From NCBI GenBank assembly GCA_015063135.1, contig SUTA01000001.1, positions 106,791-170,790 of the forward strand: a DNA stretch of 64,000 nucleotides, written 5' to 3'. The stretch comes from Thermoplasmata archaeon. Its GTDB lineage: Archaea > Thermoplasmatota > Thermoplasmata > Methanomassiliicoccales > Methanomethylophilaceae. The notes below the pieces were generated by a model. That model was given only the letters and a program-made list of their open reading frames with translations, was not told the DNA's origin and did no database searches. The position numbers were made by a program, and so were the translations under genes. Shown here in pieces: positions 55,377 to 64,000 of the stretch; position 1 is the first letter of the stretch; each line of letters starts with the position of its first letter.

Positions 55377-55610
55377 ATGGACGAGAGCTACGGGAAATGC
55401 AGGACCTGCAGGCTGTGCATCCACAGGGATGAAGTCTGGGTATGCGCCGCCGAGGACCGCTCCACCCAGCCCGATTCCGGGTGCGGCAGGTGGAGGCCGG
55501 GATGCTGCGAGAACTGCCGGAGCTACTCGTCCGGGAGATGCGGCGATTCGGGTCTGGAGATGTACCCGATGGACGTCTGCGACAACTACGACCCGGCGGG
55601 CCCCCGCCGA
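55377..55610 (+). CDS. Cys-rich small protein; ends at CGA
   Basis: CRTCRLCIHRDEVWVCAA..CGRWRPGCCENCRSYSSGRCGDSG; CGA 55608-55610. Confidence 0.55.
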
Positions 55611-56519
55611 TCGAGCGTCGGAGAGGCGCTCCTTCCTGTTGGCGACGCAGTTCTTGATGCTCGCCTTAGCCTGGGACTCGCCGCGGAGGACCTTGGCCGC
55701 CGACTCCGGGATCCCGTAGTAGACTATGTTGTCGCAGAGGGACGCGTTTGCGCGCATGGAGCCGCGGACCCTCAGGTACGAGGACTGCAGGGCGTCCATA
55801 ACGCCCCTGACGTCCTCCGACAGCGCGTAAATGTTCTTGGACACGAAGTCCTTGGAATTGATGAACCCGGATCCGGGGAGGTAGGCGTTGAAGGTGCCGT
55901 CCATGTAGTCCTGCTCCAGGTCGTCCAGGGCGTCCATGACGTAGACGGCCGACGTGAGCTCCTGGAACACCCTGTCCAGGTCGTCCGACCCGTGGTCGCC
56001 TGCCATGTCCCTGAGCGGCATGGCCAGATACCTCCCGAACTCCCTGCCGAGGGCCTTGGCGTCCCTGGTATCCGCCTCCTCCATCTCCACCAGCCTGCGG
56101 AAGCCCTCGCCGACCTTCTCGTCGTACTCGGGGTACTCCCTGACGGCCTTGCCGATCGCCTGTGCCAGAACCTCGGAAATCAGCTTGGACTTCCTCGACG
56201 GCTTGTCGTTCTCGTCGTCCGCCAGCTCCCATTTGGTGATGATCAGCGTGTACGCCGCCATTGCCCTTAGGATGTCGGAATCGGCCTTCGGCTTCTCGAA
56301 AACGCACAGCTTCCTGGTGGTGCCCTCGAAGTCCGTGACGTCCCCGGCTATCCCGTTGAGGAGGATCGCGTTGAACGTCATGTCGTAGTTGACCGTCAGC
56401 GTCCCCCTGAGCCCGTACCCGGCCTTCAGCTGGTGGCAGCCCTCGCAGTAATACCTGCGGTAGAGCAGGAAATCGGAGGGCGACAGCCTCCCGTACGAGG
56501 GCACGGTGTATCCGAGCAT
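55611..56519 (-). CDS. DUF5685 family protein; ends at CGA
   Basis: MLGYTVPSYGRLSPSDFLLYRRYYCEGCHQLKAGYG; CGA at 55613-55611. Confidence 0.75.
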
Positions 56520-56673
56520 CGCATGGACGATGGACGGGGCCGTATAAAGGCATCTGCCCCGGCCGGTGATGATGCATCCAACTCCAGCCCACCAGTCTGG
56601 CTGGCGGGCGGACTAATATTATTAAATATGGCGAAAGAGTACGGCAACTATCGATTCGATAGGTGATAATCCC

Positions 56674-56973
56674 ATGGCACACGAGACCGACAGCGTAGAC
56701 AAACTTACTTCCCTGTATCAGAGCCAGTCCCCCGCCGCGTTCATCGCGTTCTCTATGGAGGGCCTCCCCAAGGACAACCAGCATGCGGAGCGCTTCGACA
56801 AGGGCGACCACGAGGGATCCAGCAAGTGCGACTACTGCTGCTGCAACGACAGGGGATACTGCAACTCCTGGGGATGGCACGCGCTCATCATCGGCGGAGT
56901 CGTCTGCTGCTGCGCATGCTGCTGCTACGTCACCAACGGATTCAACGGCGTCTGGACCTACTGGCCCTTCTGA
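56674..56973 (+). CDS. Cys-rich 99-aa peptide; candidate RiPP precursor
   Basis: CDYCCCNDRGYCNSWGWHALIIGGVVCCCACCCYVTNGFNGVWTYWPF; about 30 nt upstream of radical SAM gene. Confidence 0.6.
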   Translation: MAHETDSVDKLTSLYQSQSPAAFIAFSMEGLPKDNQHAERFDKGDHEGSSKCDYCCCNDRGYCNSWGWHALIIGGVVCCCACCCYVTNGFNGVWTYWPF

Positions 56974-57005
56974 GCCGACACCGGGCCTGCATGGGGCCCG
57001 TCACC

Positions 57006-58139
57006 ATGAATCCCTACATCTCGGTGGTTGTCAAGCCCACCCTTTTCTGCAACACCAGCTGCGCGCACTGCTATCACACCCCTGAGGAGAGGGTCGAGGG
57101 CAGGATGTCCGCCGGGACCCTCGAGAACCTGACGCGCCTGGTCTCGGAGGAGTACGAGGCCGCATGGTTCATTTGGCACGGCGGCGAGCCGCTCACCCTG
57201 CCGATGCAGTTCTACAAGGACGCCATGGAGCTCCAGGAGAGGTACTTCGGGAAGAACACCTACCGCTGCGGCAACACCATCCAGACCAACGGCCTGCTGC
57301 TTAACAGGAGGCTGATGGCCTACTGCAGGGAGAAGCAGATCAACATAGGGGTGTCCTACGAGGGCCCCTACAACCCCATCCTGAGGGAGGGGGACGTGGA
57401 GGGCGCGCTGTCCAAGCTGTCCGCCAAGGACAACAAGTACTCCGTCTCCGCCACGATCTCCAGGGAGACGGCCTCCAAGCAGGCCGAGCTGTACAGGTAC
57501 TTCAGGGACAGGGGGACCAACGTCTCCTTCTCGCCGGTCATCCCCGCTGGATGCGCCAAGTGCAACGGCACCGTCCCGGACCCTGATGAGTACATCCGCG
57601 GCAGCATCGAGGCGTTCGACGAGTGGCTCCGCGACAGGGACTCCAAGGTCCCGCTGGTGCCCCACTACCTCTACGTCCTCAACTATCTCGGGGACCCGAC
57701 CCCGTCGGACTGCGCCCACACCTCCTGCCTCACCAAGTGGTTGTGCGTCAACCCCGACGGCACGATATACCCGTGCGCCAAGGCCTGCCCGCCGGAGTTC
57801 GCCATGGGCAACGTCAACGAGATCGGGCACCTTTCGGACGCCTTCAGGAGCGAGGGCTTCAGGAGGATCCTCCTGGGCTCGGTCCAGAGGAGGGAGAAGT
57901 GCGCCTCCTGCCCCGTCTACAGGTACTGCAACGGCGGGTGCAGCATGGACGCGTACCACGAGTGCGGGCTGGAGAACAACGGAGGCGACTCGTGCAGGAT
58001 CTTCAAGGAGGTCTTCGGTCACGTGTCCGCGGAGATCCAGAGGATCCTCGACGAGAAGCAGGACCTGGATTCGCTGAACCCCTTCGTGAAGGATGCCATC
58101 CTCGGGAAGCTGGTGAACCCGCGGACCGTCACCCTACGA
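57006..58139 (+). CDS. Radical SAM/SPASM peptide or sulfatase maturase-like protein; ends at CGA
   Basis: CNTSCAHCYH CxxxCxxC; SPASM-like CAKACPPEFAMGNVNEIG and CASCPVYRYCNGGC. Confidence 0.87.
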
Positions 58140-58503
58140 TGCCGATGGCGTCGATCTCTATCATCACGCCCTTGGGGAGATGGGGGGACTCCACGCAGGT
58201 CCTCGCCGGGTAGGGCTCGGCGAAGAATCTCGCGTAGACCTCGTTCACCGCCGCGAACTGGGACATGTCCGATATGAACACCGTGACCTTCAGGGCCCTC
58301 CCGGTCCCGGATCCCGTGGCCTCCAGGACCGCGGAGAGGTTCTTCAGGGCCTGCTCGGCCTGTGCGGCCATGCCCTCCGGTACGCTCCCGGTGGCGGGAT
58401 CCACCGGTATCTGGCCGGAGACGTATACCAATCCATCGTGGACGACGGCCTGCGAATAGGGCCCGGCCGCCTTGGGCGCTTTATCTGTCGCTACTGCCTT
58501 CAT
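58129..58503 (-). CDS. ridA: RidA/YjgF family deaminase
   Basis: [38 protein letters not shown]. Confidence 0.93.
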   Translation of the reverse strand: MKAVATDKAPKAAGPYSQAVVHDGLVYVSGQIPVDPATGSVPEGMAAQAEQALKNLSAVLEATGSGTGRALKVTVFISDMSQFAAVNEVYARFFAEPYPARTCVESPHLPKGVMIEIDAIGIVG

Positions 58504-59426
58504 TGGATATCCTTCCCGATGTCTTCGATGTTATAAGGCGTCTTCTGGTAGACGTTGTAGTTGAGCCAGTTCGTGAAGAACATCGTCGCGTGGCACCTCC
58601 ACCTGACGATGGGGTCCTTGCGAGGGTCGTCGTCCTCGAAGTAGTTGTCGGGGACGTGGGGGTTCCTGCCGGCGTTCAGGTCCCTCTCGTACTCGTAGGC
58701 GAGGGTGCCCGCATCGTACTCGAAGTGCCCGGTGATGAAAACCTGGTTCCTCTCGTCGACGATTATCCCCGGGCCGGTGACGTCGCTCTCGGCGACTATG
58801 TGGAGGTGCGGGTTGGCGCATATGTCCTCGGCAAAGATCTCGGTGTGCCTGGACTGGGGCATGAAGAACCTGTCGTCGAAGCCCTTGAGGATGCCCTCGT
58901 TCCTGTCAAGCACGCGGTGCTCGAATATCCCGGAGAACTTGGATTCCAGGGGGTGCTTGTCGATGCCGTAGTGGTGGTAGAGGCCGGCCTGGGAGCCCCA
59001 GCAGATGTAGAGGGTGGAGCACACGTTGGTGAGTGTCCAATCCATGATCTCGCAGAGCTCGTCCCAGTAGTCCACGTCCTCGAATCCTATGTTCTCCACG
59101 GGGGCGCCGGTGATGATCATGCCGTCGAACTTCCTGTCCCTGACCTCGTCGAAGGTGCGATAGAACCTGCTGAGGTACTCTATCGGGGTGTTCTTGGACT
59201 CGTGGGTGGCCGCCTGAAGGAACGTGACGTCTGTCTGCAGGGGGCTGTTGCTCAGGCACCTGAGGATCTGGATCTCCGTCTCGACCTTGGTCGGCATGAG
59301 GTTCATGATGAGTATCTCCAGCGGACGGATGTCCTGCGTCTCGGCGCGGGTCTGACTCATCACGAAGATGTTCTCCGAGCTCAGAACGGAGTAGGCCGGG
59401 AGGTCATCGGGGATCTTGACTGGCAT
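58500..59426 (-). CDS. metA: Homoserine O-acyltransferase (MetA family)
   Basis: [33 protein letters not shown]; no CGA among Arg codons. Confidence 0.92.
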   Translation of the reverse strand: MPVKIPDDLPAYSVLSSENIFVMSQTRAETQDIRPLEILIMNLMPTKVETEIQILRCLSNSPLQTDVTFLQAATHESKNTPIEYLSRFYRTFDEVRDRKFDGMIITGAPVENIGFEDVDYWDELCEIMDWTLTNVCSTLYICWGSQAGLYHHYGIDKHPLESKFSGIFEHRVLDRNEGILKGFDDRFFMPQSRHTEIFAEDICANPHLHIVAESDVTGPGIIVDERNQVFITGHFEYDAGTLAYEYERDLNAGRNPHVPDNYFEDDDPRKDPIVRWRCHATMFFTNWLNYNVYQKTPYNIEDIGKDIQ

Positions 59427-59493
59427 GTAAACACCTGTTAAGTGTGGCTATATATTCCTTTAATAAAAATATTGTTGAATATTATATTCATAA

Positions 59494-60933
59494 ATGAATA
59501 ACGCTGAGGATACCCATATATACGCGCCAAACGGAAATATCGGCATGGCGGAGTACTCCACGAAGGAGATGAGGATAGTGCTCCTCGCTTGCTGCACGTC
59601 CTGCTTCGTCGCGCCCCTCCTCAGCACCATGATGAACCTCTCCCTGGTGAACATCGGGGAGGAGTTCGACGTCGGGTCCCATGACCTGGCGTACGTCAAC
59701 ACCGCCTTCCTGCTGTCATCGGTCATCTTCATGGTGCCGATGTCCAAGCTGGGCGACATCGTGGGGAAGAAGAGGCTGTTCATCGCCAGCCTGGTAGGCA
59801 TGATCGCCACCTGCATACTGGCCTCCCTGTCCCCTACGTTCTGGTTCCTTATCGCCTGCAGGGCGGCCATGGCCGTCTGCTCCGCCGCGGTGATGTCCCT
59901 GGGCGTCTCCATGATAGCGGACGTCTACCCGCCTCAGATGCGCGGCGGGGCCATAGGGATACAGACCATGTGCGTGTACATCGGCCTGTCCCTGGGGCCC
60001 ACCCTCGGGGGGATACTGAACGATGCCATCGGATGGCACCACGTGTTCCTCGTGATCGTCCCGATCGCAGCATTGGCCGCGCTGGCGATGCTCATGTTCC
60101 CCGGGGAGATCAGGCCGGCGGAGGGGAGGAGGCTGGACACCGTCGGGTCGCTGTACTACGGCCTGGCGATGCTGCTCATCATGGGCGGCGTCATCAACCT
60201 CCCGGCCCTGTGGGCCTGGCCATCCATGGCGGTCGGCGCAGTGATGCTGTACCTCTTCGTGCGCAGACAGCTGACGGTGGAGGACAAGCTCCTGGACGTT
60301 ACGCTGTTCAAGAACAGGGTGTTCTCCGGCTCCTGCCTCGCCGCGTTCCTGGTCTACGCCTCGTCGTACTCCATATCGTTCTTCCTGGCCCTGTACCTCC
60401 AGAGCATAGGCGAGCTCTCGGCATCCGCCGCCGGCTCGCTGATGCTCATACAGCCGGCGGTGCAGGCCGTATTCACCCCCCTGTTCGGGAAGCTGTCGGA
60501 CAGGATGGAGGACAAGAGGATCCTCCCCACCTCCGGGGTGCTCCTGGTGACGGTGGGGCTGGTATCCATGTCCACCTACGGCCTGGAGATGAACCTGACG
60601 CAGATAGTCGCGACGATGCTGGTCGTCGGGTTCGGCTTCGCCATGTTCTCGGCGCCCAACGTGTCCATCGTGATGGGGTCCGTGCCCAAGGAGTCCACCG
60701 GGGAGGCGTCCGCCGTGCTGGGGGTGACGAGGCAGGGCGGGATGATGGTCAGCATGGGGCTGGCCATGATGGTCATAGCCCTGACCATGGGGTCCGCGGA
60801 CCATCTGGTCCCGGAGCGCTACCCGGAGTTCATCGAGGTCATCCGGATCACGTTCATCATGTGCGCCGGGTTCGGCGTCGTGTCGATGATGGCATCGATG
60901 CTCAGGAAGCCCGTCCGCAGGCATACTACCTGA
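59494..60933 (+). CDS. MFS drug-resistance transporter (DHA2-like)
   Basis: 14-TM-like hydrophobic pattern; SKLGDIVGKKRLF; no CGA among Arg codons. Confidence 0.87.
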   Translation: MNNAEDTHIYAPNGNIGMAEYSTKEMRIVLLACCTSCFVAPLLSTMMNLSLVNIGEEFDVGSHDLAYVNTAFLLSSVIFMVPMSKLGDIVGKKRLFIASLVGMIATCILASLSPTFWFLIACRAAMAVCSAAVMSLGVSMIADVYPPQMRGGAIGIQTMCVYIGLSLGPTLGGILNDAIGWHHVFLVIVPIAALAALAMLMFPGEIRPAEGRRLDTVGSLYYGLAMLLIMGGVINLPALWAWPSMAVGAVMLYLFVRRQLTVEDKLLDVTLFKNRVFSGSCLAAFLVYASSYSISFFLALYLQSIGELSASAAGSLMLIQPAVQAVFTPLFGKLSDRMEDKRILPTSGVLLVTVGLVSMSTYGLEMNLTQIVATMLVVGFGFAMFSAPNVSIVMGSVPKESTGEASAVLGVTRQGGMMVSMGLAMMVIALTMGSADHLVPERYPEFIEVIRITFIMCAGFGVVSMMASMLRKPVRRHTT

Positions 60934-61069
60934 TTTTAAGTTGACCTTAACCGAAATTAGGCAACCCGATAGCCAGAATCTGCGTCTCACCTATGTTTGT
61001 TTAAGGAAAACTAAACATCCAACAACCAAAACATACCCTTTATATCGCAGCAATCGGATGCGAAACAGC

Positions 61070-62101
61070 ATGCAGAAGGTCACCTGCGAGACGTTCTCGC
61101 TGCAGAAGAAGATCGCGATCCTCGCGGTCTTCCTGTTCTCCGTCAAGGTAGTGGCCTATCTCATCACCCATTCCACGGCGATCCTCGCGGACGTGATGGA
61201 GACCACCGTGAACGTCGCCGCCGCATTCATCGGGCTGGCGGCGATATACATATCCCTCCAGCCCGCGGATGCCAGCCACCCGTTCGGGCACGGCAAGGTG
61301 GAGCTGGTCTCCGCGATGGTCGAGGGAGCGATGATCACCATCGCCGGGGTCATCATGATAGTGGAGTCCCTGGACGCCATCCTTCACCCCCACGACATCA
61401 CAGACCTCGGGATCGGAATAGTGCTGATAATCGCGGCCGGCGTCGCCAACTTCATCGTCGGCAGGATGGCCATAAGGAAGGGCGAGAGGAGCATGTCCCC
61501 CGCCCTGGTCGCCAGCGGGAAGCACCTGGTGTCCGACACCTACGTGGCCATCGGCGTGGTAGGCGGGCTGTGCGCCGTGCTCGCCATGTCGGAGCTAGGA
61601 TACGACGCGTACTGGCTGGACGCGGGGATCGCCCTGGTGTTCAGCCTGGTCATAGTGGTCACCGGGATCAGGGTGGTCAAGGAGTCCATCGACGACATCA
61701 TGGACAAGTCGGATTTCGACCTGCTGCAGCAGATCACCGACACCCTCAACGAGCACCGCGACGAGCATTGGATCGACATCTACGGCATGAGGCTCATGAA
61801 GCACGGCAGCAGGATCTACGCGGACTTCCGCGTGGTCCTCCCCAAGGACATGACGGTGGACGACGTCGCCAGGGAGGAGAGGGAGCTCCAGGAGGCCATC
61901 ACCTGCAGGATGGGGGACGTGGAGATATCCATGACCCCGGTGCCCTGCGACGACGGTGTCTGCTGGGAGTGCGGCACTGAATGCACCGGGCGCCACGAGG
62001 GGTTCCTGGGCCTGCGCGAGTGGACCGTCGAGTCGGTCACGTCGGAGACGTCCACGTTCCTGCAGTGGGGCAGGGAGCCCAAGCCGATCGTCCCCGAGCG
62101 A
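61070..62101 (+). CDS. Cation diffusion facilitator transporter; ends at CGA
   Basis: DVMETTVNVAAAFIGLAAIYISLQPADASHPFGHGKVELVSA; CGA 62099-62101. Confidence 0.88.
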
Positions 62102-62354
62102 AGCCCTCCACCGGAAACCGGGGTATGCGCCTGAGCCCCGGATTTTTATACTCGCCGTCGACTGGCGTACATTCGCCCGGACCATGATTTCCCATGGAAC
62201 GCATCCATGGCACCGAAATATCTCCTCTGGACCTTCGGATCGCTCGTTTTCGTCGTTGCTCACTGCCGTTACCGCCCGATTTGGGCAGCCAAGAGCCGCA
62301 TTCTGTGACCGCACGGTGCCCATTTCATATACTCGGCCATGACGTGGGCTCCCG

Positions 62355-63263
62355 ATGACCAATCGCATCGCTAATGAGAACCGCAGGGACAACTCGGCGA
62401 AGAAGATATTCAGCTACAGGTCGGTGGTGGCCATGATGTTCCGCGGGACCGTCCCCGGCTTCGAGGACACGGACATGGAGGTGGCCGAATCCTACTTCGG
62501 CCCGGAGACGGTGCTCAAGGGCATAGGGGAAGTGGACCCCAAGACAGGACTGAGGTACGACCTGATCTTCGAGGCCAAGATTCCCGACAGGGAGAAGCCG
62601 ATCCGGATATGGATAAACATCGAGCCTCAGAACGATTCCCGCATGATGGAGCGCCTGATGTGCAGGATGGAGTACTACTCCGCCAACCTGCTCGTGATGC
62701 AGAAGGGGCGGACCTTCGAGAGCGACAACTATTATGATATGGCGGACACCTATTCGATATGGGTCTTAATGGATCCGCCGAAACGGATGCGCAACAAGAT
62801 CCGCCACATCGGATTGTCCGAGAGGGCAGTGCACGGGGATGCCGATCCGCCCCTGCCGTTCAGGGGCATCCAGAACATAGTGGTGATCGGCATCGGCGAT
62901 CCCGAGGATGACGGCGTCCCTGTGATGCTGAAGATGCTGGACTGGATGATGTGCGAAGGATACAGCAGAGACGAACGCAGGAAAGGGCTCATGGGGCTGG
63001 GACTGACGGTGACCAAGGACATGGAAGACAATATCCTGAGGATGAACAGCATCGACGAGGACAGGGACCGCAGAATGAGGGATGCTGGCAGGGAAGAGGG
63101 TAGAGCGGAAGAAAGGAAAATCTTGATGCCCGTTCTAGCGAGTACAGTTCGCGCCTTTATGGAGGACAACGGTTTGAGCGTGGAAGAGGCCGTTGTTCGG
63201 GCGAGAATCCCCGAAGATATCCGTGATGATATCATCTCAGCACTCAGCCAATCAAGTAATCGA
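62355..63263 (+). CDS. PD-(D/E)XK/Rpn-like nuclease-transposase family protein; ends at CGA
   Basis: GLRYDLIFEAKIPDREKPIRIWINIEPQND; CGA 63261-63263. Confidence 0.65.
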
Positions 63264-63563
63264 AACAAATGGACGGTCGCGGACATGGCAGGCTATAATC
63301 TGAGGATGAACAGCATCGACGAGGACAGGGACCGTAGGATGAGGGACGAGGGCAGAGAAGAAGGCAGAGCCCTGGGTAGAGAAGAAGGCAGAGCCCTGGG
63401 TAGAGCCGAGGCCAAGGCAGAAATGAGATCTGTTCTGGTGTCCGTCCTAACCAATGTAGCGCGCGCCCTCATGGAGGACCATGGCTGGACCGTTGAAGAA
63501 GCTCTCGCCAGATTGAATGTGCCCGACTATGTCCGCGATGACGTCATCTCGGCCCTCGGCTGA
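63264..63563 (+). pseudogene. Duplicated C-terminal segment of the preceding nuclease-like gene, in frame after CGA
   Basis: NLRMNSIDEDRDRRMRDEGREEGRA...ARALMEDHGWTVEEALARLNVPDYVRDDVISALG repeats the C-terminus before the CGA. Confidence 0.6.
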
Positions 63564-63682
63564 TTCCACCCAATCGTTTTGATGATCGGATAGCCCCAGG
63601 CCCAGGCATGGACGGTGGCATCCAGTGCTTCCCGGCCCTGGGCCGAGCCATATGTTTTTACGCTGCCCGACCATGTCGCGGC

Positions 63683-64000
63683 ATGGACGGGCAGACTCCC
63701 ACTCAGATTACAGCGGCCGGCCTCGACGGCTGGTACGGAACCCTCTCCGACCCCGACAAGGTAAGGCTCAGGAGATACCTGGACTCGGACGCTTCGTCCG
63801 CGGAGTCCTTCCTGCTCGGCGTCATGGCCGGGGCCCAGGAGGATCACAACTTCCGCCTGGCGGTCACCGCCGGAGCGTACGCCCTCACGCTGGACCTCGA
63901 CGACATGGAGACGTTCAGGGTCAGGGAGGCCTATATCGACGGCCTCGCCGCCGCCGGGATGTACGACGAGGCCAAGGCCCAATGCGAGCTCAACCTCGAC
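63683..64000 (+). CDS. Hypothetical protein, truncated by window end
   Basis: ATG ORF MDGQTPTQITAAGLDGWYGTLSDPDK running off the window. Confidence 0.45.
   Translation, partial: MDGQTPTQITAAGLDGWYGTLSDPDKVRLRRYLDSDASSAESFLLGVMAGAQEDHNFRLAVTAGAYALTLDLDDMETFRVREAYIDGLAAAGMYDEAKAQCELNLD

Noticed and set aside
63580-63650. Possible terminator or ncRNA from the cccaggcccagg/ccctgggcc inverted repeat
   Set aside because: Imperfect pairing and no second copy or supporting context.

Overview
This is a GC-rich archaeal chromosomal window, most likely a Methanomassiliicoccales/Thermoplasmatota methanogen. The evidence is RFC small subunit, Orc1/Cdc6, FBP aldolase/phosphatase, archaeal riboflavin genes, RamA, and in-frame amber codons. 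It holds about 71 protein genes, one tRNA-Arg(CCT), a probable replication-origin region, duplicated feoAAB loci, a redox/TetR cluster and a candidate RiPP locus. The main observation concerns CGA. By my hand count about 36 of 71 genes have CGA in frame where a stop is expected. Taking CGA as sense makes these genes run into neighbours, antisense to convergent genes, or into implausible fusions. In the genes I checked codon by codon, CGA never encodes an internal Arg (AGG and CGC dominate). Paralogous pairs (FeoB, FeoA-2, the Cys-rich FeoB partner) end at the same place with TGA in one copy and CGA in the other. TAG is never the only terminator and interrupts two conserved enzymes (PaaK-like, geranylgeranyl reductase-like), fitting pyrrolysine. 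So CGA appears to work as a stop here, by reassignment, by C-to-U mRNA editing, or through a sequence-level artefact that must be excluded. Other findings are a circularly permuted ABC substrate-binding protein, a two-copy structured RNA family with apparent covariation, and an oriC-like repeat cluster. All CDS ends quoted at CGA are my reinterpretation; the supplied ORF track runs past them.
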